Shown: positions 26,659 through 33,880 of the stretch, in pieces
How positions within the stretch are numbered: the first letter of the stretch is position 1
Layout: the number at the start of each line of letters is the position of its first letter
DNA from: Arthrobacter sp. U41
GTDB lineage: Bacteria > Actinomycetota > Actinomycetes > Actinomycetales > Micrococcaceae
DNA length: 64,000 nucleotides
Reading direction: 5' to 3'
Assembly (NCBI RefSeq): GCF_007679325.1
Contig: NZ_VEGI01000006.1
Coordinates: 183,289 to 247,288, forward strand
Notes under the pieces: generated by a model
Databases searched by the model: none
Seen by the model: the letters and a program-made list of their open reading frames with translations, nothing else
Told to the model about the DNA's origin: nothing
Translations under genes and position numbers: made by a program

Positions 26659-26687
26659 ATTCGAATGTATGTTCGAATTTAAGTCAA
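26659..26687 (-). promoter_or_regulatory. SOS promoter of the radical SAM gene
   Basis: Minus strand: -35 TTGACT (26682-26687), a 17-bp spacer, -10-like TCGAAT (26659-26664), then six bases to the ATG at 26652, so the message is probably leaderless. The LexA box TCGAATGTATGTTCGA (26661-26676) lies between and over these elements. Its outer five bases are perfectly inverted and fit CGAAC-N4-GTTCG with one change. Confidence 0.75.
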
Positions 26688-26734
26688 GGGAACTCGCCGA
26701 CCATGCGGTATCGCCCCTTCAGTCATCCGGGAGG

Positions 26735-26778
26735 TGGAACTTGCTCATCATCGGGTTGGAACTCGCTCAAAATGGGAC
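26735..26778. repeat. 22-bp direct repeat upstream of histidine kinase gene
   Basis: Two adjacent units begin TGGAACTTGCTCA (26735-26756) and TGGAACTCGCTCA (26757-26778) and match at about 16 of 22 positions. A shorter related GGAACTCGC is at 26689. They lie between the divergent radical SAM and kinase genes and could be operator half-sites or an intergenic repeat. Confidence 0.45.
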
Positions 26779-26799
26779 TCTGTATTGTGAGAGCCCGCT

Positions 26800-26811
26800 T
26801 AGGGTGAAGGC
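26800..26811 (+). promoter_or_regulatory. histidine kinase gene -10 box, probable leaderless start
   Basis: TAGGGT at 26800-26805, six bases, then ATG at 26812. No Shine-Dalgarno sequence and no clear -35 are visible. Confidence 0.45.
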
Positions 26812-28068
26812 ATGTTCACAACGATCCAGTCCCTGAGGCTTCTCGCGGCACCGGCCACTGCCATGCTGCTTATGGGGGCGCTCTTCATTCTGGAGGAGCG
26901 CCATTTCGACCAGAAGAGCGCCTTGCTGGTGGCGCTCGTGACTGGCGTCGCTGTGGCCGAGATTCTGCCGGCGGCCGCCCTGGGGTTGGTCTTCGTCGCG
27001 CTGATCCTGCAGAGTCTCAAGATCTTTCCCCTGATCCTTCTATCGGGTGTGCTGAGCTACGCTGTCGTTCCGGTGGTCATCTTCTTCGCAGTGATCGGCT
27101 GGAAAACCCGAAACCGGTGGGTCCTCCCCGTGGCTGCTGTCGTATTCGCCGGCGTCATCACCGTCAGTTGGTTCACCGACCAGACCTGGATCAATTTCAT
27201 CTTCGGCAACCAGATATACGGCAGGGGATTACTGCGGTCCCTCACCTACGCTTTTCTGATCTTTGGCGCCTTCGCCGCCCTGAACCTGGCCGCCTGGGCC
27301 GTTGGTGTGGCGGTAAACAACGTCTCAAGAAGCCGACGGACACAGCTCGCGGCGGAAGCCCGACTGCGGGAAACCGCTACTGAACTCGCCGTTGAGCAGG
27401 AACGCAACAGAATCGCTAGGGAGCTGCACGACGTCCTGGCACATTCACTGACCGTCATCGTGGCCCAAGCTGACGGGATACGCTTCATACACCGCACAGA
27501 ACCGGAAACCGTCGAGGAAGCATCAAGGGTCATCGCCGAATCAGCAAGAACCGCACTAGTCGAAACTCGCCGGCTGGTAGAAGGCTTCTCCACGGAGCTC
27601 AGCAATTACCCGACGCACAAGGTTGAGGACCTGGCGATTCTTGCCGACCGTCTTAGCTACAGCGGTATGCCGGTCACAATCGAAACGACAGGCGAGCCAT
27701 GGGACATGACTGCCGGCCAGCAGCTGACGGTCTACCGACTGGCGCAGGAGAGCCTGACAAACGCTTTCAAGCACGGGGACAGGAGCCAGGGCACGCACCT
27801 GCGCCTGGTCTGCACCGCGGCGTCACTCGAACTCCGCAGCAGATCGTCGCTGATCACCAGCCCGGTCGCGACGCCCAAGACGACCCCGTCCGGTCGTGGG
27901 ATAGCAGGCATGCGGGCTCGCGCCGCAGCTGTCGGCGGATGGGTGGAAACAGTACGGGACGAAGAGACCTTCGAAGTGCTCGCATTCCTCCCCTCAGCAG
28001 GTCCTGACCAGTACGCGACTGCCTCGAGCAAGCCCCGCCTCCGCGCCTTGGAAGGGGCACAGCCATGA
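26812..28068 (+). CDS. sensor histidine kinase, NarL/DesK type (HisKA_3)
   Basis: The 418-residue membrane kinase has about six hydrophobic segments in residues 8-175 and a short coiled linker. The phosphoacceptor is H206 in IARELHDVLAHSL. The HATPase domain has N-box ESLTNAFKHGD (from 313) and G-box GRGIAGMRARAAAVGG. There is no large extracellular sensor domain, so the signal is probably sensed in or at the membrane. Its stop overlaps the response regulator start by four bases. Slightly lower GC than neighbours is suggested by its codons. Confidence 0.92.
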   Translation: MFTTIQSLRLLAAPATAMLLMGALFILEERHFDQKSALLVALVTGVAVAEILPAAALGLVFVALILQSLKIFPLILLSGVLSYAVVPVVIFFAVIGWKTRNRWVLPVAAVVFAGVITVSWFTDQTWINFIFGNQIYGRGLLRSLTYAFLIFGAFAALNLAAWAVGVAVNNVSRSRRTQLAAEARLRETATELAVEQERNRIARELHDVLAHSLTVIVAQADGIRFIHRTEPETVEEASRVIAESARTALVETRRLVEGFSTELSNYPTHKVEDLAILADRLSYSGMPVTIETTGEPWDMTAGQQLTVYRLAQESLTNAFKHGDRSQGTHLRLVCTAASLELRSRSSLITSPVATPKTTPSGRGIAGMRARAAAVGGWVETVRDEETFEVLAFLPSAGPDQYATASSKPRLRALEGAQP

Positions 28069-28721
28069 CCGCTTCACCGATCCGGATTGCGCTTGCCGAC
28101 GACCAGCCGCTGTTCAGCGCCGGACTCAAAATGATTCTGCGAAGCCAGAAAGATATGGATCTTGTCGGCGAAGCAGTCAACGGAGCGGCCGCCGTCGAAC
28201 TCGTGCAGGACACTTCCCCGGATGTCCTCCTCATGGACATCCGGATGCCTGTCATGGACGGAATCACTGCCACACGGACGATCTTGGAATCGTCCAGCGG
28301 AGCTGTCACCAAGATCATTGTTCTGACCACCATCCAGCACGACGAGGCCGTCGTCCGCGCGATCCAGGCCGGTGCCGCCGGTTTCCTGACCAAAGACACC
28401 ACGCCCGACTTCCTGCTGGCCGCCATTCGAACGGTTCACTCGGGCCACTCGGTCATCGCGCCGGCCATCACCAACGAACTGCTACGCGACTACACCACGC
28501 CCTCTTCCGGGAACGACGCCGCGCTGGCAGATCTGTCCGGGAGGGAACGCGACGTGTTTCTTCTGACCGCCAAAGGACTGGGAAACGCCGAAATCGCCGC
28601 CTCGCTGGTGCTCAGCGAAGCCACCGTGAAATCCCACGTCGGCAGCATCCTGGCGAAACTCAAGCTGAAGAACCGCATCCAGCTCGTCGCCTTCGCCTAT
28701 GAAAACAACGTCCTCAACTAG
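28065..28721 (+). CDS. LuxR/NarL-family response regulator
   Basis: The 218-residue protein has a receiver domain with the phosphoacceptor D58 in VLLMDIRMPVMDG, plus a conserved lysine in GFLTKDTTPD. A C-terminal LuxR helix-turn-helix (about 150-212: LSGRERDVFLLTAKGLGNAEIA, then VKSHVGSILAKL) follows. It is the partner of the upstream kinase by ATGA overlap. The secreted-protein gene downstream is a plausible target, but no binding site could be defined. Confidence 0.93.
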   Translation: MTASPIRIALADDQPLFSAGLKMILRSQKDMDLVGEAVNGAAAVELVQDTSPDVLLMDIRMPVMDGITATRTILESSSGAVTKIIVLTTIQHDEAVVRAIQAGAAGFLTKDTTPDFLLAAIRTVHSGHSVIAPAITNELLRDYTTPSSGNDAALADLSGRERDVFLLTAKGLGNAEIAASLVLSEATVKSHVGSILAKLKLKNRIQLVAFAYENNVLN

Positions 28722-28749
28722 CCGCCAAGATCACCCATCCAACCACGGA

Positions 28750-28773
28750 GGCCTTTCTACCTTAGGGAAGGCC
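28750..28773 (+). other. hairpin between response regulator and secreted-protein genes
   Basis: GGCCTT (28750-28755) pairs with AAGGCC (28768-28773), with weaker inner pairing. No T-tract follows. It may be a partial terminator or a stability element for the downstream message. Confidence 0.4.
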
Positions 28774-28811
28774 AGCCACAGCATCGCCCGAAACAACTCG
28801 AAGGAGCCTCC

Positions 28812-29690
28812 ATGAAAACGAAGATCTTCGGCGCTGCCGTCCTGATCGTAGGCACCGGCGCCGCGCTGGCGGCCGCCGCCATCCCGGCAGCATCCGTTGC
28901 CGCATCCCCTGAACCCGTCCCAGGGATCATCCGCCAGGCTGAGGCCTACGCAACCGCCGATCCGATCGCCGATAAGGGCATGCAGGAGGCTGTCCGGCTC
29001 TGCATGGCCAAGGCCGGCTTCGACTACACACCGCCGACTTCCGATCTCACGCTGGACCTCAACGGAGCCATCGGATTCAAACGGCTCACGGTCGACGCCG
29101 CCAAAGCCAGCGGCTACGCCAGCACGGGTCCCCAAGGACCCCGCGAACCGGCTGCCGGGTCCGCGGACGGCAAACTCTTCGCCAATCCGGCCTTCATCAA
29201 GGCACTCACCGGGCCCGGTGACACCGCGTCGACGACGACGGTGGGAAGCGCGGGTACTTCCTCCGGCGGGTGCCGCGGCGACGCCATGACACAGATCTAC
29301 GGCAATGCGGATAACTACATGCTCGCCACCGGCATCGCCTTCAACTCGTTTTTCCCGGCCAGCCTGTCCGCCTCTGGCGACTCCGGGACTGCTAAGGCGG
29401 TCACCGACTGGGCGTCCTGCATGAAAGAAACCCCCTACGCCTCCTATGCGAACCCGCATCAGGCAGCCGAGGCCGGCAAGGCAGCTGGCGGACAGGAAGA
29501 GTTCAGAATCGCCGTCACCGACGCCGTCTGCCGGGACAAGACGGGGTTCCACGCCGCGCTGGACGAAGTCTTGGACAAGTATCTGACAACGCGCATGCAG
29601 GAACTGGCCCCGCAGATGGCAAGAGTTAAGGAGATTCGCCGGATGGCGGACGCGAACTCGGCAAAGCTGGATGTCACTGGGTCGAAGTAG
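28812..29690 (+). CDS. secreted protein of unknown function, downstream of two-component system
   Basis: The 292-residue product begins with a Sec-type signal peptide: MKTK, a hydrophobic stretch to about residue 30, and a likely cut near ASVAA-SPEP. There is no lipobox cysteine. The mature part has four well-spaced cysteines (in RLCMAKAGF, GGCRGD, ASCMKE and AVCRDK) that could form two disulfides, and a helical C-terminus. No enzyme motif was recognised. AAGGAG is five bases before the ATG. Its position after the kinase and regulator suggests a shared function or control. Confidence 0.75.
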   Translation: MKTKIFGAAVLIVGTGAALAAAAIPAASVAASPEPVPGIIRQAEAYATADPIADKGMQEAVRLCMAKAGFDYTPPTSDLTLDLNGAIGFKRLTVDAAKASGYASTGPQGPREPAAGSADGKLFANPAFIKALTGPGDTASTTTVGSAGTSSGGCRGDAMTQIYGNADNYMLATGIAFNSFFPASLSASGDSGTAKAVTDWASCMKETPYASYANPHQAAEAGKAAGGQEEFRIAVTDAVCRDKTGFHAALDEVLDKYLTTRMQELAPQMARVKEIRRMADANSAKLDVTGSK

Positions 29691-29708
29691 AGCGGCACGG
29701 CAAAGAAT

Positions 29709-29754
29709 CCGGCGGCGTCCTGACAGTAATTCGGGGGTGACAGGGCGCCGCCGG
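29709..29754 (+). terminator. hairpin after secreted-protein gene
   Basis: CCGGCGGCG (29709-29717) pairs with CGCCGCCGG (29746-29754), and after one unpaired base on each side CCTG (29719-29722) pairs with CAGG (29741-29744). It lies 19 bases after the stop codon. There is no clear T-run. The rest of the gap to 29906 holds only the pcp promoter. Confidence 0.6.
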
Positions 29755-29894
29755 CCCCCGCTCGTGGGTGTACACTCACGGACGCAGTAACTCACGGACT
29801 GGTGTGTCCATGGGCTCGGCCCCAGCGAACTTGTCCCGTGGTTCATGTCGCCGGTGGCTAGAAATTCCTAAGAGCCACGATTGCCGTGCGTTGC

Positions 29895-29906
29895 TAGGCT
29901 GGGGCG
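29895..29906 (+). promoter_or_regulatory. pcp -10 box, probable leaderless start
   Basis: TAGGCT at 29895-29900, six bases, then ATG at 29907. No Shine-Dalgarno sequence is present. Confidence 0.5.
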
Positions 29907-30548
29907 ATGATTCTCCTCACAGGCTTCCAGCCGTTCGGCGGCGCGAGCACCAACCCGTCGTGGTCCGCCGCGCGGGAGGCCGCGGCCCTGCTCCGGGCCG
30001 AGGGGCTCGAAGCGCAGGCGGTGGAGCTTCCCTGCGTGTTCGGCGAGGCGATCCGGGCGCTGGAAGAGGCACTGGAGGAGTACGGCCCGGAACTGGTGGT
30101 CTGTGCAGGCCAGGCCGGCGGGCGGCCCCGGATCTCGCTGGAAAGGATCGCGATCAACTGCGACGACGCGCGGATCCCGGACAACGCCGGCAACTCGCCC
30201 GTGGACCGGCCCGTCGTCGACGGTGGACCGGCGGCCTACTTCAGCACCCTTCCGGTAAAGGCGGCGCTCGCGGCCCTCACGGCTGCGGAGATCCCCGCCG
30301 AGGTATCCCAGACCGCGGGCACCTACGTTTGCAATCACGTCTTCTACGGACTGATGCACGCCCTGCGGGGCTTGCCCGGAACCCGGGGTGGCTTTGTCCA
30401 TGTTCCCTACGAACCGGGCCAGCTGCCGCCGGGGAGCACGGAGCCGTCCCTGCCGTTGGCCCAGCTGACGGAGGCGCTCGCCGTCGTCGTCCGCACCACC
30501 CTGGCGACCACAGCGGACCTCAGGATCGCCGCCGGGGCGACGCACTAG
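29907..30548 (+). CDS. pcp: pyroglutamyl-peptidase I
   Basis: This cysteine peptidase of family C15 removes N-terminal pyroglutamate. The catalytic triad is visible: E79 in ISLERIAIN, C142 in TYVCNHVFYGLMH and H165 in GFVHVPYEP. The N-terminal LLTGFQPFGG motif is also typical. The 213-residue length is normal. It is cytoplasmic, probably tetrameric by analogy. It converges on the SIMPL gene; a gap of about 48 bases separates them. Confidence 0.95.
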   Translation: MILLTGFQPFGGASTNPSWSAAREAAALLRAEGLEAQAVELPCVFGEAIRALEEALEEYGPELVVCAGQAGGRPRISLERIAINCDDARIPDNAGNSPVDRPVVDGGPAAYFSTLPVKAALAALTAAEIPAEVSQTAGTYVCNHVFYGLMHALRGLPGTRGGFVHVPYEPGQLPPGSTEPSLPLAQLTEALAVVVRTTLATTADLRIAAGATH

Positions 30549-30596
30549 CCTGCGCCACTCACTAGCCTGGGCCCCACCTGCCGGCCAGACGCCGGG

Positions 30597-31235
30597 TCAG
30601 CCGAGCAGCTCCCACACAACGCCGACCGTGGAGCTCACGCTGGACTCGCCTGCCTCCACCGTCAGCGACTCCACCGCGGCGGCCCGCTGCATCTTCGCCA
30701 AGGGGATCGGCGCCGGGTGGCCGGACTGCTGCTCGATCGACACCACCTTGCCCAGTGAAGCTCCGGCGAGGGACGCGAAGTGCCCGGCCGTGGTGAGGGC
30801 GTCCTGCCACGCGGCTTCGCGGGCGCGGGCGGTGACAGCGGCGGCATCGGCGAACCCGAGCTCCAGCCCGTTGAGCCGGACTTCGTTGCCGCCGGCCGCG
30901 ACCGCGGCGGCGATGACCTCCGATGCTGCCCGCAGGTCCGTGATCCGGATACTGAGCATGCTGGACGCCAGGTAGCCCGAGACCACCTGGCCCCGGCCCT
31001 CCTGCCAGTTCACCTCCGCGCGGACGTTGAGGCCCGACGTCGTGATGTCCGGGTCCGCCACGCCGTGTCCGCGGAGTGCCGCGGTGATGGCGGCGGAGGA
31101 GCGGCCGGCATCGCCGTACGCCGTGCCGACGTCGTCCCGGCGGCACTCGACGCCGATCGAGAGGGTCAGCAGGTCGGGCGCGGCTTCGGCGCTGCCGGAT
31201 CCGGTGACGGAGATGGTTCTGGGGTTTTCTGTCAT
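30597..31235 (-). CDS. SIMPL domain-containing protein (DUF541)
   Basis: The 212-residue protein starts with the SIMPL pattern ISVTGSGSAEAAPDLLTLSIGV and contains the VSGYLASSMLSI and AREAAWQDA elements of PF04402. No signal peptide is seen, so it is likely cytoplasmic, unlike many SIMPL proteins. Family function is unclear; some members act in oxidative stress or signalling. Its ATG overlaps the stop of the upstream HExxH gene (ATGA), so the two form a small operon. Confidence 0.82.
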   Translation of the reverse strand: MTENPRTISVTGSGSAEAAPDLLTLSIGVECRRDDVGTAYGDAGRSSAAITAALRGHGVADPDITTSGLNVRAEVNWQEGRGQVVSGYLASSMLSIRITDLRAASEVIAAAVAAGGNEVRLNGLELGFADAAAVTARAREAAWQDALTTAGHFASLAGASLGKVVSIEQQSGHPAPIPLAKMQRAAAVESLTVEAGESSVSSTVGVVWELLG

Positions 31236-31720
31236 GTTATGCCTCGTTCCGTTCGGGGGCCGCCGGGCCCGACGTTCGAAGAAATTACGGGAGCAGGGGT
31301 TGCCGCCTGGATCCGGGTGCCCGGCTCCGGGTAGCCGCCGGCCCGCAGACCGGCGCGACGTTCGAAGAAATTACGGGAGCCGGGGTTGCCGGTCCGGGCC
31401 AGGGACCAGCCCGCCGCGAGGAAATACAGCGGCAGGAAGGGAAGGCCCAGGCACCAGGCGTACTGGGTGCTGTGGCGCTCCTCGTGCCCCAGCAGCACGG
31501 TGTTGGCCAGGGCTTCCTCCGGCCCGGCGCGGAAGAGGACCACATTGCCCACCGTAAAGGCGCCGGCGAAAGGGAGCCGCCAGCGGTAGCCGGTGGCGAT
31601 CAGCAGTCCCCGGGGCCCCCGGCGGACCGGGGTGCGCGCGCAGCGGGCCAGCAGCAACCCCAGCGGAGTTGTTGCATTCAGTACGTTGGCCAGCTGCCGC
31701 AGCCGTTGTCCCGGCGTCAT
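31232..31720 (-). CDS. uncharacterised protein with HExxH motif and rearranged 3' end
   Basis: The 162-residue protein has H79-E-E-R-H83 in LLGHEERHSTQYAW, a candidate zinc-binding HExxH motif, followed by a hydrophobic stretch (LGLPFLPLYFLAAGWSLA). It may be a small membrane-anchored metallopeptidase-like or DUF4157-like protein, but I do not recognise the family with confidence. A 35-bp direct repeat offset by 86 bases lies in its last third. Since 86 is not a multiple of three, the second copy is read in another frame, so the C-terminus looks altered. It overlaps the SIMPL start by four bases. Confidence 0.6.
   Translation of the reverse strand: MTPGQRLRQLANVLNATTPLGLLLARCARTPVRRGPRGLLIATGYRWRLPFAGAFTVGNVVLFRAGPEEALANTVLLGHEERHSTQYAWCLGLPFLPLYFLAAGWSLARTGNPGSRNFFERRAGLRAGGYPEPGTRIQAATPAPVISSNVGPGGPRTERGIT
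31271..31391. repeat. 35-bp direct repeat pair within the HExxH gene
   Basis: The segment beginning GACGTTCGAAGAAATTACGG occurs at 31271-31305 and again at 31357-31391, with one mismatch in 35. The copies flank 51 bases of unrelated GC-rich sequence. Read in the gene, one copy encodes GSRNFFERRA and the other TPAPVISSNVG in a shifted frame. Confidence 0.85.
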
Positions 31721-31996
31721 GAGGCCATGCTAGCCGGGTGCCTGTCAATGCGGGACGGGAAAACTACGCCGGGATAACTGTTGCGCAGGATATTAGGCGG
31801 CCGGGCCGGGCCGCAGCGCCGAAGTCCGGGGGGAGCGGAAAGGGTCTGGGCGGGGTGCCCGCCATATTCTTTTCGTCGTGCTCGAACTGTTGGCTTGAGG
31901 GGCCGAATAGTTCAGGATTTGAGCATTAGAGGCAGCGGCGCCACTCGAGGGTCACGAGTGTCTGCAATTGGCACTGACACCGATGGGAAGAAGACG

Positions 31997-32638
31997 ATGA
32001 GCGGACTCGACGATCTGATGGCGCAGTCCCAAGACAGGTGGGCCAGCGCCGCGAGGAGTGCGCAGGGCTTAGCTGATGAAGGCTTGGGCGAGGCGGTCAA
32101 GGCCTACTACATGCTCTATTTGCCTGTCGGCTTAGTGGTCCTGATTTCGATCGGGTCGTTGAGTGCCATGTTCGCCCTGGGGGATGACCCCGCAAATTGG
32201 GCTTCATACCTAACGTTCGGGTTCGTCCTGGCCGCACTGGGTGCCATGATCGGAGGCCTCATCTATAACGCCAGGAGAGTGCGGCCGGCCGCTGAGCTGG
32301 GAAGTATGGACGTAATGCTTTCGCTTCAGGAGCATGAGCAAAAGCATGTCCGTCGGCAAATTCTCGGGAAGGCGGCGGTCGAGCCAGAGCATCTCGGCGT
32401 CACCCGAGGCGCCGCCGTTCAACTGCGAAAGAACCTTGCCACGCAACTGGTCATGGCGCCCCCGCTTCCGCTCGTCTTCATCCCGCAGGCTGTTCCCGGC
32501 AGTAGTGAGATCTGGTGGCTGATGGCCATGGTCTTGGGTGCTCAAGCTGTGGCCGCCATACTTCTCGCCCGTGAATTCCGGCAGACCGGTCGATTCCTCT
32601 CACACACTGCAGGCCAGATGCCCGCAATGGACGCTTAG
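31997..32638 (+). CDS. predicted membrane protein of unknown function
   Basis: The 213-residue protein has four hydrophobic segments (about 40-60, 75-95, 152-168 and 176-192) and a central soluble part rich in Gln/Arg/Glu (SLQEHEQKHVRRQILGK). No family was recognised. The ATG at 31997 follows GGAAGAAGACG; earlier in-frame starts lack a binding site. The 276 bases before it hold no gene but contain an imperfect palindrome at 31958-31980 (GTGTC...GACAC). Codon use is less GC-biased than in neighbours, possibly a sign of transfer. Confidence 0.6.
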   Translation: MSGLDDLMAQSQDRWASAARSAQGLADEGLGEAVKAYYMLYLPVGLVVLISIGSLSAMFALGDDPANWASYLTFGFVLAALGAMIGGLIYNARRVRPAAELGSMDVMLSLQEHEQKHVRRQILGKAAVEPEHLGVTRGAAVQLRKNLATQLVMAPPLPLVFIPQAVPGSSEIWWLMAMVLGAQAVAAILLAREFRQTGRFLSHTAGQMPAMDA

Positions 32639-32691
32639 TGGGAGGACGAGCCACGGGTGCCGTCACGTTCGGGCACCTGAGTGCCTTCAAC

Positions 32692-32697
32692 TAGACT
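32692..32697 (+). promoter_or_regulatory. candidate pheS -10 box with leader of about 110 nt
   Basis: TAGACT at 32692-32697 would start transcription near 32704. The leader has a weak hairpin, GGTCCT/AGGGCC (about 32752-32773). No T-box and no Phe-rich leader peptide were found. No Shine-Dalgarno sequence is evident at the pheS ATG. Confidence 0.4.
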
Positions 32698-32816
32698 GAA
32701 GGGGAGTGCCCGCCGGAGCGATTTTGGCGAGCCCTGTCCTTTGTCAGCACGCTGGTCCTTGCACCATGGAGGGCCGTTGCCGTTGGCATGAACCGACTCG
32801 TAGCTAAGAACAGTAG

Positions 32817-33878
<1,062 letters not shown>

Positions 33879-33880
33879 CC

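Noticed and set aside
31958..31980. Palindrome GTGTC...GACAC upstream of the membrane-protein gene as an operator
   Set aside because: It is imperfect with unequal spacing and there is no regulator gene beside it; too weak to list as a site.
30597..32638. Genomic island or prophage remnant around the SIMPL, HExxH and membrane-protein genes
   Set aside because: Only mild differences in codon use for the last gene; no integrase, tRNA, attachment repeats or phage genes nearby.
32704..32816. Possible pheST attenuator leader peptide (an in-frame GTG at about 32706 opens a frame of about 34 codons)
   Set aside because: The frame contains no phenylalanine codons and no terminator hairpin with T-run follows; no T-box features were seen either.
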